Assembly: GCF_963576545.1 (NCBI RefSeq)
Contig: NC_083656.1
Span: forward strand, 3,973,686-4,037,685
Reading direction: 5' to 3'
DNA length: 64,000 bases
From: Limanda limanda
Lineage: Eukaryota; Chordata; Actinopteri; Pleuronectiformes; Pleuronectidae
Shown: piece by piece, positions 24,755 through 37,568 of the stretch
Layout: each line of letters begins with the position of its first letter
How positions within the stretch are numbered: the first letter of the stretch is position 1
The notes under the pieces: model-generated
Told to the model about the DNA's origin: nothing
The model's input: only the letters and a program-made list of their open reading frames with translations
Database searches by the model: none
Position numbers and translations under genes: made by a program

Positions 24755-26168
24755 TTATTCATGTACACAGTCAGCAGGATCTCTGCTCTACACAGACAAA
24801 GAAAAACCATTTGGAAAAGAGAAACTTTACATGGGTTTAAATAAAAGGTTTAGCTTAATTAGGTTGTGATTTTTTAAAAAAGTTAAATTTTTTTTATCAT
24901 CATTTCTACACTATGTACAAAGACAGCAACCCGGTTGTTAGAATATACATACATATGTGTCAATATACAGAGAGTAAAAGCACAGGGGCTGCGTCAGAGA
25001 GGGTGTGAGATTACAGGACAGGGGGCGAAGAGCCAAGATTTAGCTGCCAATTTGAGTCGTCCTCCGCGGGTTCGGAGTTTCCCCTGCCGCTCTCTGAAGC
25101 TCGCCTCCTGACGCCCATCCCTCCCTCTTCCACCGCTGCGCCTAAACATCCACGCAAAACTCACACCGATTCCTTCAATTTAGAATTTGACTCCGTCTCA
25201 GGAGCTTCTCCAGTCGCCATCGTGGACGGACGTGGGCTGGAGGGTTTGTCTTGCGTGTTTCAGCTACACGCCAAAAACGCAACAGACCCGTCAATGAGAA
25301 TAACACGCCGCGTTTCTTTGGGCTGGAAATATCTTCCATCTCGACCTCTGACTTCGTGACAGGGGCAGGCTGCCTGGCAACCACCATCCCCAACAAACTG
25401 TCCAACAACCATCCAAAGGAGATATTACTTCCGTATTAGAGCCCGACAGATTTATCAGTCAATTTGGTAGATTTGAGTATTTCACAAACATATCGGTGTC
25501 TGCGTTTATGTCTGCTGACGTGAAAACTTATATTTTTCAGGATAATGCAGAAAGGTTGTGCATTCATGTTCTGGAATTTTTTTTTCAAGTTCTATATATT
25601 TGGTTGCAGTTGTCAAATATCATGTCTCAATTACATTTTGAGTGTGATTATGGCATCTTCATTTCCTTTTTAAGTATATTGGGAGCTATATATCAGGGTT
25701 GGGGTTTTTTTACTCCCTAAAATCAATATCTGCCTAAAATATTAATATCGGTCGGGCTCTAATGTCGCTCTCACCTCACACAATGTTCATATTAACTTGA
25801 CTTGTTCATTTGCACCTTTTTTTTTGTGGAAAAACAATAAATCCAAATCCACAGAACATCAGACACCAAAACTGAAAACATCTTAAAAAGATTGCTGTGA
25901 AGCAAAAGACAGAGCTTGCTTAATTTGGGGGGAAAAATCAAAAACACAACTTGATCTACTCGTGATCTCCCTCTATGTTTGGATATACAGTATTTTTTAT
26001 TAATGCCAGTCCATTTGTAAAGGAGTCCGTTTAAAAGGAGTTCAAAGCCAAATGTGTGTGTGGGTAGTGTCTATATAATAATAAATGTTGGTAGAAAAAA
26101 AATCTCACACGTCCCCTCGCTCTCCTCTTCCGGTGGGAGTGGTGTCAGTTTTTGCAGGAGGGGTTCGC
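24755..26168 (-). other. Probable prph2 3'UTR / downstream flank
   Basis: Follows the prph2 stop codon on the minus strand. A minus-strand AATAAA (TTTATT on plus, about 24758-24763) is a possible polyadenylation signal, but the UTR end is not certain. A small inverted-repeat element occupies 25436-25762. Confidence 0.35.
25436..25762. mobile_element. Small inverted-repeat transposon (MITE)
   Basis: Starts with TTAGAGCCCGAC and ends with its reverse complement GTCGGGCTCTAA. The 327-bp element has no coding capacity. I could not find a clean target-site duplication, so its superfamily is not assigned. Confidence 0.7.
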
Positions 26169-27082
26169 TCAGCTTTCCGCTGCTGCGTCGCCGCCCTCGT
26201 CCACCTTGCCCCCTTTGCCCATGGCCTTCATGTTGGCCATGATGTCGCTGAACGTCTCCTTCACCGTCTTCTCCAGGACCCAGCCCTCGCTCTCGCTCTC
26301 CGGGTCCTCGGGGTTGACCAGGGTGGACAGGGAGGTGTTGACGTACTGCAGGCCCACAGTCACAGCAACCTGCAGAGGACATCAGATAGATTCACACTTG
26401 GGCCTTTAGGAATCATGGGTCTCTCCTCATTTATCTCTCTGATTATTCATACGTTTCAAAGATATATTGTTTTATTCTATTTAATTTAGTTTTTCAGTTA
26501 CTTATTTTTCTCTGAATTGTTTTAAATTTAAAATATTTTATTATTCGTATCATGTCTTTAACTGATCACATTTATCGTTTTATTATTATATCCTTATTTA
26601 CCCGCGTCAGTGTTTCTTCAGTTTACATTAAAATGGGCGAAGATATCGTTTTTAATGCTTTTATTCTGTAAAGCACTTTGCGTGACATTCTTTTTAAGAA
26701 AAGTGCTTTAAAGATAGAGTTGAACTAATTGATTCACAAAACGCAGGTTATACATTTGAGTTACTAATTGTTTGCACATGTTTCTATTCATATGTGAAGT
26801 GAGTTTATATATTTATTTGTATATTTCAGATTTCTTGAAGTTGTCTACAGCCTGAAAGCCTCATCAATAAGAAGGTTAAAAGTCAGATCAGGAGAGCAGG
26901 CTCCAGGAAGTGGGTCTGTGCTTATGACTGATCACTCCATCTCAGAGTCGGCTAGTCCGTCTGTTGATCATCTTCCATACATCACCTCATTCCACATTTC
27001 TGCAGCACTTCTGGTACATTGGCTTTATGTAAACTGTCCTATTTAACGTCTGCATGGGATGATACACGAACTGGAACTTATC

Positions 27083-27122
<40 letters not shown>

Positions 27123-30100
27123 GCAGATGTTGTCAGTGACAGCTGCAGGGAGCAGAGAGGCCGTTTGGCTGCTGCAGAATAACAGGTTAGGTAGAAAGTA
27201 TCAGGTGAGCGGCTGTCGTTAAGCTGCACATCCATACGTGGCAGAGGAATGGAAGAGGGTAACCTGAGAGTAGGGCAGGAGGAACCGCAGTCAGGTAAAG
27301 AGGATAAGAGTTGTTTGGGAAGGAGATGCTGTAAGTGGATAGAGAAGACAGCGGGGGGTGGATCGTGGAGAAGGGAAGAAAGGAGGGAGGAGATGGGCGA
27401 CGCCGCTGCCAACTGGGTCGAGGCTTTACATGAATGTTCTCAGGCTCTTCTCCTCACTTCTCGCTGCTAAGTCCTCAAAGTCCTCGACTGACTCCTGAGC
27501 TCTGCCCGGAATTTGATTGGAAAACACCCAGTCTACTTCAAACTGTTTGGATTCTTGTTGTTTGCAGACTGATGCTGGTGTTTCCACATGTATCTGCTGA
27601 ACGGGGAAAGTTTCCATATGCTCGTCTTCAACTTTGAAGGCTATCTCGTTCTTATTTGTGATATCCTAAGTAAACATAAAGCGAGATGTGGAAACATAGA
27701 TTTTTACATGAAGGTGGAGACTTGTGCGGTCAGTAGATTCTCTTTCAGCACCGCACGAGGAAAACATTTACATTAATGCAGTTTCTTGGGAGCTTTGATG
27801 TTAAATGGTCCAGAATTGTCCAGAAATGTCAGATAAAGGTGGTAAATCTAAAGTTTGGATTTGGATTGAAGTAGGATATATGGTATCATTAAGACTTCCA
27901 TAAAATAAAGTTCTTAAGTTTTTTAAAAGCTGATGTTTTTCTATTTAAATGGAGCCATGCAATTGTTCACAACAGAAGGATAAACCTATTGTCTATATTG
28001 TTCATTTTTGGTGGATAAAATCTATCACAGAAATTTAGAAGTTAACCAGACGTGCATTTTCAAAAACATCCACATAGTCATCATGTATTTTCTCTTGTAT
28101 AACAAGAAGTTCATTTTCAAAAGTGGATTAATTTCTCTCAATATTATTTCCTTTGCCTGTTGGATTTAACTGAACTTTTAGTTCAAGTGTTTTCTGCTCT
28201 CCAGGTATAGGGGGCAGCACCGAGCCCACAAAGTGTTTTCAAACTGTATTTTGCATTTGTTCAAGAGAGAAAATACTTTAAGTATCAAGACTAACTGGTT
28301 GGTTTGATAAAAATTCCTCTGGTGGATTTCCCCACTTCTGAGAGATGGCTTTTCTTAGAACTCCTCCAAACTTGTAAACTCTGGCTGATGCTTGTTTTAA
28401 GTTTCATTTCTCATAGTTATGAGCATTACACAAACAACTCCCCGACAGATTCTGAGGAAAGTTAGTAGGAGGATGCTGTGTGGATCAGGGAGGAACCCAT
28501 TTTCACTTTCTTTAACATTGTGACATACGCCGTTTATTTAGTATAGTAGTTTAGTAAGTATATATAGTAGACTGATATTTATGACTATGTACAATTTGGT
28601 GTGGCTTGTCGCTATTTGGCCTTGGGGAGGTATGAACTCTCTTGTTTCATGTGCAGTGGGCGATCTAGATGATCTCCTGAAATGTATGCTGGTGCAGTCA
28701 AACTACTTCTTTAACTAAACAGTTTGAAGTCACAATGAATATTATCACATTTGCATGAATTCTTGTGTTTGTGCTTCTGTGGGTCTGACCTCCAGCATAG
28801 TGATCAGCAGCACCAAGGCTCCGATGGTGTTCATCAAGCCGCCGTAGTAGGACAGCAGGGCGTCACGGCAGCCGCGCTTCCACACGTTGAGCTCCTCGGT
28901 GTAGTGGTCGTAGCTGTAGTAGGCAGAGTTGTTGGTCATCTGACCCTGGATGCAGGGTCTCGGGGAGCTGGGGTTACAGCAGCTGAACGGGACTCCGTCC
29001 ATCAGGTACTGGCCGTCCACATTGCTGCTGATGCGGCTGAGAGGAAGGAGGCAGTGTCATGTTATTATGATGGGCTGGAGGTGGTCGTGAGATCGGATTA
29101 GAGGTCAGGAGCTTATTATATTGTTGTGTGAAATAAGGTGTTGTGTAAGTTACATGAAGTATATTTAGAGGGGTCAAGTTCGATTTATTTTCAACCAAAA
29201 ATAAGCAAGCTGCTTCACTTCTCGGCCATAGAAAGTGGTGTTATTGTACTTTACAATAAAATACCACATATTCTTACCACAAAAATAAAGAGCCTTTTAT
29301 CAAATATATTAAACTCACAAAGCCAGGCTCTGATGAAGTGATTTGCATTACTTATTTTGTATTCAGTCCATCAAGAAGGCCTACATATCACAGATTACAA
29401 CTACTTGAATTTGAATTAAAGGGTCTCTTTATCGTTCAGAGCAAATAAATGTTCCCTGGCTGATTGTGTGAAAGTGTGCTACTTCAGTCAGTGCTTAATA
29501 TAGATCTCAGCTGTGATTGAAAGTTGTAGGGCAATGGAAAGACGAGTGTGATTGGATCACAAAGACTTGAGACGGTTTGATATGGATCAGTGATTTCTTG
29601 GAAGATTAAAGCCGAAAATAGTTTCACATTTAAGACTTCGGTCGATCAACACCAGAAAAGGTATAGGCATGCTGGATAGGAATTCATTTAAATGGATGAT
29701 TTGAAAAACTTGAGTCAAAAGGAAAAGACCAAGGCATTAAACTCGAGAACTTAAAATCACCTAATAACAAAGGCCTCCACAAGCATAATAAGTGCCACCA
29801 ATCACGGCCTCTTTATAATCAGGTAGCCACTTTTAATACTGATTTTAAAATCCCAGCCAAAACTGTGTTATTTTAGACGTTGTTGTCCCTGGAGCGTTTC
29901 CAGGTCCCCCGCTGATTAAACAGGACACTGATTCTTGAAGGACATATAGAAGTAATCCTGGAGATTAAGCACTAATTATGTGCCAATGCGCAAAACCGCC
30001 CTCGTCACAGCTGTCCTTGCTAAGAAAAGCGGTTTTTGTTGCTGAAATCGACTAATCAATCATCAAATGTCAACACAAAAAAGTTGCCACGCTTCACTGC

Positions 30101-31083
30101 ATTGAAACAATCACTTTATAATCCAACTCTTGCCTTTCAGGTCGTTTTCTGCAGCTAATCACCAAAGCCCCTCCCCTTGTCTTTATCCATAAAACTGCCT
30201 AGTAACCTCCTCTGCCCTCCCAGGCCCCAAAGCCACGGCCCAGTTGCTGTCACCATTTCTGAGGCGGTAATCCCAAGTGGAGGAAAGTGAATAATACACC
30301 TGCCCTGACCTACCTTCACCTCCAATCCACTTATACTGAACTCTTAACTTTGCACAGGAGCACTGCACCTTCAGCAACCGCCCTCTTGATGCTCAAAGGT
30401 TCAATGACAATCTCTCTGAGCTGAGGAGTCATTTCACTGTCACGTCACATATCAACGATCTTTACAGGTTATTATGAAGGATTGTGAATCTCTGTCACTT
30501 ACTCTTTGACTTCCTTTGCGCTGAAGTCCAGGTAGCGGTTGCTGACCCACTGAATCTCGAACCAATCTCTGTATTGGTCGTTTCCGCAGCAACGAAACTC
30601 CATCTGCATCAGGTCCAGGGTCCTTTTCATGTAACAGCGGCCCGGTGTGTCGGTGTCCTTGTAGAACTTCATGCCGTTCTTCAGCCCCTCGGCCAGGGTG
30701 AACTGCAGAGGGATCTTCATCAAGAAGCACAGCACGGTCGTCACCAGCAGCAGACCGTTCAGGACCACGCACGCCACCAGGAAGGGCTTCAACATGGGCT
30801 TCCACTTTACGAACTTGGAAGGGTCCAGGGAGTCGTAGCAGACCTTTCCTCCAAAGGCATTGATGCCGCACGTTATTAGACCCATAACTATGAGCAGGTT
30901 GGGTAGGAAGTGGCTCTCGTTGTTGTCCATGAGTTCCGAGCGTTTTCTCAGCTCGATCTTAAAGAACAGGCCCATGCTGAACACCAGCACGCCGGCCATG
31001 ACAGCAAACCAGTACATGAACCAGACAGTCTGAGCGAGCTTCACTCGCTTTTTCAGATCGAACTTGACCAACATCAGAGCCAT
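26169..31083 (-). CDS. prph2: Peripherin-2 (photoreceptor tetraspanin)
   Basis: Peripherin-2 is a tetraspanin that shapes rod and cone outer segment disc rims, usually with ROM1. Exons in transcript order are 30503-31083, 28790-29036 and 26169-26369, giving 342 aa. The first two coding lengths, 581 and 247 nt, equal the human PRPH2 exon lengths. Four hydrophobic segments lie near residues 19-41, 60-78, 98-122 and 263-285. The large intradiscal loop keeps Cys150 (intermolecular disulfide), the CCG motif at 165-167, Pro210, Cys213, Cys214 and Cys222 in PSSPRPC, and an N-glycosylation sequon at Asn229. The C-terminus keeps the EGWVLEK start of the amphipathic, fusion-linked region, but its last residues differ from mammals. 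tbcc lies next upstream in the same orientation, as in human. Assignment to prph2 rather than rom1 or a fish prph2-like duplicate rests on sequence plus synteny. Confidence 0.95.
26370..28789 (-). other. prph2 intron 2
   Basis: GT-AG intron. A CAA trinucleotide tract (about 45 bp) sits at 27079-27122. No exon recognised; the intron is otherwise AT-rich unique-looking sequence. Confidence 0.8.
29037..30502 (-). other. prph2 intron 1
   Basis: Starts at GTAAGT after the split Asp194 codon and ends in a CTCTCAG acceptor. No repeat family or exon was recognised in it. Confidence 0.85.
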
Positions 31084-33139
31084 TGTTCAATCCGAGGTGT
31101 GTCCTTGCCTATGCAGAAAAAGAGGAGTCAAACGACGATGTAGATCAGCTGGAACTCCCGAGTTTAAACTTCGCCACTCAGTTTGGATAAACGCTCTAGA
31201 CGGTGCCAACCTGTTAGTCCTGGCTTCCCTGTCTCTTGGTTGTCAGGGTCTCCTCTGGCTGGTCCGGCAGGAAGCAGAATCAGCTCAGGCGGTAATCCAT
31301 CCCACAGCCAAGGAGCAGAGAGGAACAACCCTGGACGATCCCAGTAGAGCACAGGAGCGTTATTTCTTCAAAGCTGTCTCCTCTGCCATGGTGACGGAAT
31401 CCTCAAACTTCACAAAGCTTTGTTTTCAGCAATTTTTACCAAGTTTTCCTTCCTTGACACACGGGCGAGGCTAATCGCGATGTTCCCTTCTCTCTGAGAG
31501 GCGGTAGATTGCCGAGGATTCTCATGATTAAACTCGAAGTTGCAGTACGTCATGGTAAGCCCCTGTAAGTAGCCTGATCCAATTAAGAGAAATCCCTCCA
31601 CACAAGATGAGCCCGGTAGTAAGCCGCTATCAGGGGCCATAATTGGTTTGAGCTTTTCACGTGGTCATAGTTGCCTTGATTGAACGCACTAGTGGCTGTT
31701 GAGGGCGTCAGCTGGAGCTCTGACAAGGGCCACTTACATGAAAGTGACGCTATTAATGGTGCGTTCCCTTTCACAGGTATTGGTCGACCAGTTCAAGAGA
31801 CCGGTCGTCTTCCCAGTGGAGCGAAGAGGCTGAGTTAATAAAGCCCCAGTTACCCATTCACAGACCCACAAGAGATTTTATGATAACAAATCAAACCCTC
31901 TCTGTCTATATGTGAAGAATTCAGTCATAAACTCAAATCTGACACTAGCTTCATAGATAAAAACATGTGGTCACACATTAATAGATATTAGAGCATATAA
32001 GAAAGATACTGATCTGATCAAAACGTATTAATGTATTGAAGTTATTTACATTGTCTCAGTAATGGACTTTACTTGTTGTCTTGTTTTGGTCATTACTGTC
32101 GACACTGTGTCTGGCACAAACAGGAGCCAGATTTGTTCGCTGATCAGAGTCAAGGCTTTTCCCCGGAGTGTTTTGACTTGGACTTCACCGTGACCGAACA
32201 CCAGAGTTGCTTACTGCAGCAGTTCTTCTGTGACTCCAAGCCCTCAATATACTGCATATTTACAGATCTTTAAAAACTGTATCTTTAAAATTATGTGTTA
32301 TGATTTCTTCCTTTTAAAACAGATAAATCTGCTCACAAATGTTCATGGCTGAAGGAAACCCTGAACATTTTTAAAAAAAGAAATTTGATATTTTTCTTTT
32401 TTAAAATACTTGATATCTTCAAGTTAACATCAACACCCATTAAGAATTTGTTGGCAGTATGTAAACATGTAATACGCAGTTTCAAACAAGCCATATTGTA
32501 GTTGTATGCAGATAAAAGGATTTTAAGTGAATTAATATTCAGTGTTGTTAACATTAAATTCTCCTATGAAGACATATTTTATATCATTAAATTAATCAAA
32601 ACTTACATATCCTCACAACTTCACTATAGTGTGTAAAAATACCTTCATTACATGTTTAAATTCTGCTTACAAATGCTTAATAGGCTGCAGTGAAAGTAAA
32701 ACGTAATTTTTATTGATATATAGTTTAGGTTAAAAATTGTTGCTGAAGAAATGTTGTTTATTGTTGTTGATTTACTTGCCAAAGATGTATAATCAGTTTT
32801 GCTGTTTTAGAAGTGGGCTTGGTGTATATTTGTATTCACAGTCAAAATAACATCTGGAGTCAAATGTTATTCTCAAATTGTCTTTTTACAAAGTACAGAC
32901 CAGACTCTGTTGTGTTCTGAGGTTTGTGCTCAACTCCAGGTGCTTTCAGGGCGGCAGCTGCCAGAAGCTTTATTTAAATCCACTGTAATGACGACAGTGT
33001 CACATAGTGATTTAAAGCTGTTACCGTTCAGTAGTTTGACTGGATCCCAAATCTGTTCCTGATACTCGTGGAACTACTGGCTTAAAAATAACTGGTGGTT
33101 TGTTTTCCTTTGATACTTAGGGATCATTGTATTCTAGAT
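31084..33139. other. prph2 upstream region; no gene seen
   Basis: Contains the likely prph2 promoter and 5'UTR. A TAATCC core (CRX/OTX-type) occurs at 31293-31298 and CAATTA-type homeobox cores near 31580 and 31640. These are short motifs that could occur by chance. No coding exon was supported. Confidence 0.35.
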
Positions 33140-33790
33140 CAGGGGTTTTCAACTGGTTTTGTCCCAGGGACCACCATTCTGACTAGAAAGTAATCCGCAG
33201 CCGACTGATGTGCGTTCGCGCGCGCGTGCCTACGTGTGTGTGCCTGTGTGCATGTGGATAGAAGGAAGTTTTAACATTTGGTTTTCCGTGTTGGTTTTAT
33301 TTAAAAACCTCAAAAAAATCTATATTTACCTAAAAACCTCAAACAAATCTAGAAAAATCTGTGTAAAAACAACAAAAACGGTTGATTTTCAGTGCTTAAG
33401 AATTGGAAACAAAATTAAAATGCAGTTTGTAGTTGTACTGCATCTCAGAAGCATATGAACATCAATATATAACGTTCATTACTTAAATGTACAGACATGT
33501 AGCTGACATGTTGAAAGAACGTTAAAGTAACGGTGATAAATAACAATCAACATAAACTGGGGCTACAACTGAAGAGGGAAGATGACAAAGTAATGCAGAA
33601 TATGTCACAAATGATAATCATACAATATAACACAAACAATTGAGGCCTACTTAAGTTTAAATTCATGATCACCAGCACCTTTACATTATACTTTTCTTAT
33701 TATATATATTTTTCACGATATTCAAGAGTAATCTGGAAATGTGTCGAAATATCAAAGCAAATTTTGCGGACCCCCGGTTGAAAACCCCTG
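33140..33790. mobile_element. Non-autonomous hAT element with 8-bp target duplication
   Basis: The left end CAGGGGTTTTCAAC and the right end GTTGAAAACCCCTG are inverted repeats. TTCTAGAT directly precedes (33132-33139) and follows (33791-33798) the element. Eight-base duplications and a CAG-GGG start are typical of hAT transposons. No transposase is encoded in its 651 bp. Confidence 0.9.
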
Positions 33791-34054
33791 TTCTAGATAA
33801 TTACTAATTGCAAAAAGGGGGGAAAGTCATGATAAAAATAATAATAATAAAACCATTCTAGTTTTTTTCAGTATTTTTATTATTATTCAGGTTCTTCCTA
33901 TTAGAATGAGCGTGTGGTCTATATGAGTTACATAGAAAACCGAGTGCAGCTGATGCAATTAAATAAAATGAGCTAACATCCATGAGGTAACTTCAACATA
34001 TTTTGTTTGGTGGTTTTGTGGATGTGTTAATGGTGAAAAGTCAAAAGTGAAACA

Positions 34055-35116
34055 CTAGTCGTCCCAGCTGGTTTTCCTGTCCGCCTCTGGGATGACACTC
34101 CAGTTGGGTGAAGGTGTTCTGAACGCCAGCCAGTTGAAGTCATCCACCTGGCTCCAGTTGTTCCTGTCCCGGTCCAGGCCGGACACCTGGTAGTCGGCGT
34201 CCATGGTGGGATACGACCAGGAGAGCGGGGCGACGCCCACCCCGTGACAGTCCTCTATGATGGCTCGGCAGGTGACGTGCAGGTACACCTGGGTGTCCGT
34301 GGTGTTGTGGGTCCGCAGCTGCTGACAGGGGAAGGCCAGGGTGCTGTTCCTGCAGTGGTCCACAAACACGGAGGTGGACACGGGCCCGCACAGGATCTGG
34401 CAGCGGTCGATGTGCTTGAGGTGCAGCGTGCTGGGGGAACCGAACAGACGCACCCTGCAGTTGGACAGGTGGGTCAGCAGCACGTCTCCCTGGTGGATCT
34501 CCTCGGCGGTTTTGGTCAGAACCTCACCGTCCCTGTTGGAGAAGCCGCACTGCTCAGGGGCCGGTCCAGACTCTGCAGGTGTGGCAGCCCCAGGTGGAGA
34601 CGTCTCAGATGCACCACCTCCTCCATCCACCTCTCCAGACAGTGCAGGTGGAGCAGCACCAGGGGGAGCTGTGTCTTGGGTGCGAGCTCGGAAGGCGAAC
34701 TTCTTCTTGGGCATGGCCTTGTCCCTGGCCTCGGAGATGGAGCTCTGCAGCTTCTGGAGAGCAGCCTGGGACCTCCTCAGCTCGTACTGCGTCAGGAACA
34801 TCACGCTGTCGTTCACGAACTTCTGGAGCTGGGCGGTTCTGGTCGTGGTCTCCTCCAGCCTCCGGACCACCTCGGCCCGGTCCTCCCCGGAGCAGCGGGA
34901 CAGCAGCTCCTCGATACACGCCAGCTCCGCCTGGAAGGTTCTGGAGAAGTACTCGGTCTTCTCCTCCGGGACGGACCGGGTCTCCTTCTCCTCCTTCCTC
35001 CGCTCCACGCCATCGAGTCTCTCCTGGTTCCGCTTCTGGATCCGCTCTTGAATCTTTGCTCCATCGCTGTCAGTAGCGAACTTGTTCTCCTGACTGGAGT
35101 CATGTGCGGTCTCCAT
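34055..35116 (-). CDS. tbcc: Tubulin-specific chaperone C
   Basis: Cofactor C acts in the last step of alpha/beta-tubulin heterodimer assembly: with cofactors D and E it triggers GTP hydrolysis by beta-tubulin and releases the dimer. The single exon encodes 353 aa (human about 346, also intronless). An N-terminal charged helical region (about 20-135) includes the QKFVNDSVMFLTQYELR block. A Pro/Gly/Ala-rich linker (about 146-188) leads to the C-CAP/TBCC beta-helix (about 195-330). The catalytic arginine finger is present as Arg268 in CQQLRTHN, and the DDFNWLA and SPNWS motifs close the domain. The start is the Met before ETAHDSS; the frame is open further upstream to 35299, but that part shows no similarity to the family and runs through repeat DNA. 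prph2 lies downstream and bicral is divergent, as in human. Confidence 0.95.
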   Translation of the reverse strand: METAHDSSQENKFATDSDGAKIQERIQKRNQERLDGVERRKEEKETRSVPEEKTEYFSRTFQAELACIEELLSRCSGEDRAEVVRRLEETTTRTAQLQKFVNDSVMFLTQYELRRSQAALQKLQSSISEARDKAMPKKKFAFRARTQDTAPPGAAPPALSGEVDGGGGASETSPPGAATPAESGPAPEQCGFSNRDGEVLTKTAEEIHQGDVLLTHLSNCRVRLFGSPSTLHLKHIDRCQILCGPVSTSVFVDHCRNSTLAFPCQQLRTHNTTDTQVYLHVTCRAIIEDCHGVGVAPLSWSYPTMDADYQVSGLDRDRNNWSQVDDFNWLAFRTPSPNWSVIPEADRKTSWDD

Positions 35117-35245
35117 GTTGATGCAGTGACGGTGTTTGCGGAAGTGACAGCTCCTTTTCTTCTTCCTCTGGGACCGGGTCTCCTTCTCTTCCTTCCGGTC
35201 CACAGCGCCACCCACTGTACCGGAGGCTTTCATGATCAAAGCTGT

Positions 35246-36992
35246 AATGTCTGTGATCTTTGCCCAAAGATAACTGGCAGAGGTGTGGACTCGAGTCACA
35301 TGACTTGGACTCGAGTCAGACTCGAGTCATGAATTTGATGACTTTAGACTCGACTTGACAAAATGTAAAGAGACTTGCAACTCGACTTGGACTTGGACAT
35401 CAATGACTCGTGACTTCACTTGGACTTGAGCCTTTTGACTTGATAAGACTTGCTCCTTTCCCCAAAACCCAAAGATTAAAAAGTATGTTATTAAGGAACG
35501 CTCTGTATCTTTCATTGTGTATGTGTCCGTCAGGGGTGTAAAGTAACGAAAGTCAAGGCAATTCTCACTGCAGTGGTAGATGCTGCATGGAGTGGATGAC
35601 GTTCCCTAACGTGCACGTTCAACATATGAAAACTGATCGTAAAGTTCACTGTTTGCGAAAAATATGCGCAACAGGCACAACACTGCACAGGGATCCACTG
35701 CGGAGGGATGCAGAGCCGCGGGCTGCAGACCCCTGGCTACGGCGAAAGAGCGATTTGTTTACTGCTCCGCCGCTAAAGAGATGCGGACGTCAAAACATTC
35801 GTTCGGCTATAATATTAGATCCGCCTCGCATTTTCTCCTCCCGGTCGCACGCCTGTTATGCCTCCGCGCCGCACCGGTGGGGCGCACAATACAGAGAATC
35901 ACTGCGCTACACAGGGGCGGCCCTAGCACATTTGGGGCTCTATGCAAGAGCCCCCCCCCTCAACAAAAAAAAGTTGAAAAACGGGATTGCAACTTTCAGA
36001 CGGTATTTTGCCCTGTAAGACTGCATTTCATTTCAAATAAACACAACAACGATCACAATGACATGGTCCAAGCATTCGTTTTAGACAGCGTCTCTCCTCA
36101 GGAGAAGGAAAACATTACGTAACGTTTCAGCTTGACCTCAGATAATATGAACGTGTTTACCGTTCAAATTCATTATTTGTCATTAAGTTGCGTTTAGTTC
36201 AACGTTCTCATAAAAATGAACGCGTTCATGGACAACACTGCCTGAAACTCAATAGCCTACTGGCCTACCTGCCTCGGCCGCTTGCGGGTGACTCTTCAGC
36301 TGTGCTGGATTGCTGTTCACTGCAAAGTGAACCCGGATGAGCTCTACTCGCCTTGAAAATCAGCTGCTGCTCAAACTCAACAAGATGTTTGTAGACTAGT
36401 GCTCGAAAGATGGACCAATGTTTAACCAAAAGTTTAAATATACAGTGGGACAGCGGCATTTTAACTTTTTATTTTAGCTGTCATGTGGTTCATGTCTTGA
36501 CATGTCCTCCCAAAAGTTCTTAAATGTTGTGTTGACATGTTAAATGTTTGACATGTTTAATGTCATTGCACTTAAATTTGTAAAGATCTCCTTTAATTAA
36601 AAATAACTGTTTTTGGATTGGATTTATGAGCCGTTGTCCTTTTTTGCACTGCATAGGAGCGGCTCCCGCAAGTTTTAATAAATAAATAAATAAAGATTTT
36701 AAAAGCATACATGATCTGTGTAAATATATTATTACTCTGTGATCAAAAAGACTTGAAAGGACTCGAAACTCAAACTGCAGGACTTGGACTTGACTTGAGA
36801 CTTGTCAGTCTTGACTTTGGACTTGACTCGGGACTTGCCTGTCTTGACTTGGGACTTGACTCGGGACTTGAGGGCAAAGACTTGAGACTTACTTGGGACT
36901 TGCAAAAAAATGACTTGGTCCCACCTCTGATAACTGGTGGTTTGTTCTCCTTTGATCCATTTTATTGATCTTTGCCAAAGATCACAGACATT
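35246..36992. repeat. Short palindromic element split by a hAT insertion
   Basis: AATGTCTGTGATCTTTG at 35246-35262 is repeated inverted at 36976-36992. Removing the hAT element and one target duplication would leave a hairpin-type element of about 95 bp. Sequence just right of it (GTGAAGCCAA, GGTCATAAACCC, GCCTCCTCC) resembles the element at 60093-60491. Confidence 0.55.
35278..36929. mobile_element. 1.65-kb non-autonomous hAT element next to tbcc
   Basis: The left end CAGAGGTG and the right end CACCTCTG are inverted. ATAACTGG is duplicated on both sides (35270-35277 and 36930-36937), which fits hAT. Both flanks inside the element are built of GACTTG/GACTCG sub-repeats (about 35285-35455 and 36748-36920). 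The middle holds what looks like another repeat fragment around 35916-35960 (CAGGGGCGGCCCTAGC). No transposase frame was recognised. Confidence 0.88.
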
Positions 36993-37568
36993 CCAGTGAA
37001 GCCAAACACCTGCAGTATGGGTCATAAACCCCCAGCCTCCTCCGTGTTATTAGATTGGACAAATAAGTTATACATCAAATAAAATGTTCAAAGAAAAAGT
37101 TGAATAACAAGGAAAAGTTGTTCCCGCTTTTGAGTTATGATTAATATTATGGCTAGCAGTGGAAAGTAACCAAGTAACCTTTTTCAAAACTTGTTTAGAT
37201 TTCAAATAGAACTAAAACTAAAATTTCTAGGGCTGCAAAGCAGCACTGGGTGGGCCCGAGCACATGCATTTTGAAGCATTGCATGCTTTTTGTCTGAAAA
37301 AACAAAAATAACCAGTTCTGAGAGAGAAAGAGACGTGACCTTTGCAAGACATAAGTTTCCTTTGATCTAGGAAGACTGAAATCAAAGGATTCATGGTCCA
37401 TGTAATTCCGCGTTACAGAACATCGTGTTTTAATGGCGTGTAATCAAACTTTGACGCCACGGTCACACAGTGTAATTAAAAAAAAATCCGTCAGTCATTT
37501 TTTATCTCCATCTTGTTGTGATGACACTCATCTCAATTTGAAGTTGATCCGATGAAAACCCTGGTACA

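Noticed and set aside
27019..27222. Frame with a polyglutamine run
   Set aside because: The run is the CAA microsatellite in prph2 intron 2.
34244..35332. Plus-strand 362-aa frame
   Set aside because: Shadow of tbcc on the opposite strand; GC-rich coding sequence leaves the antisense frame open.
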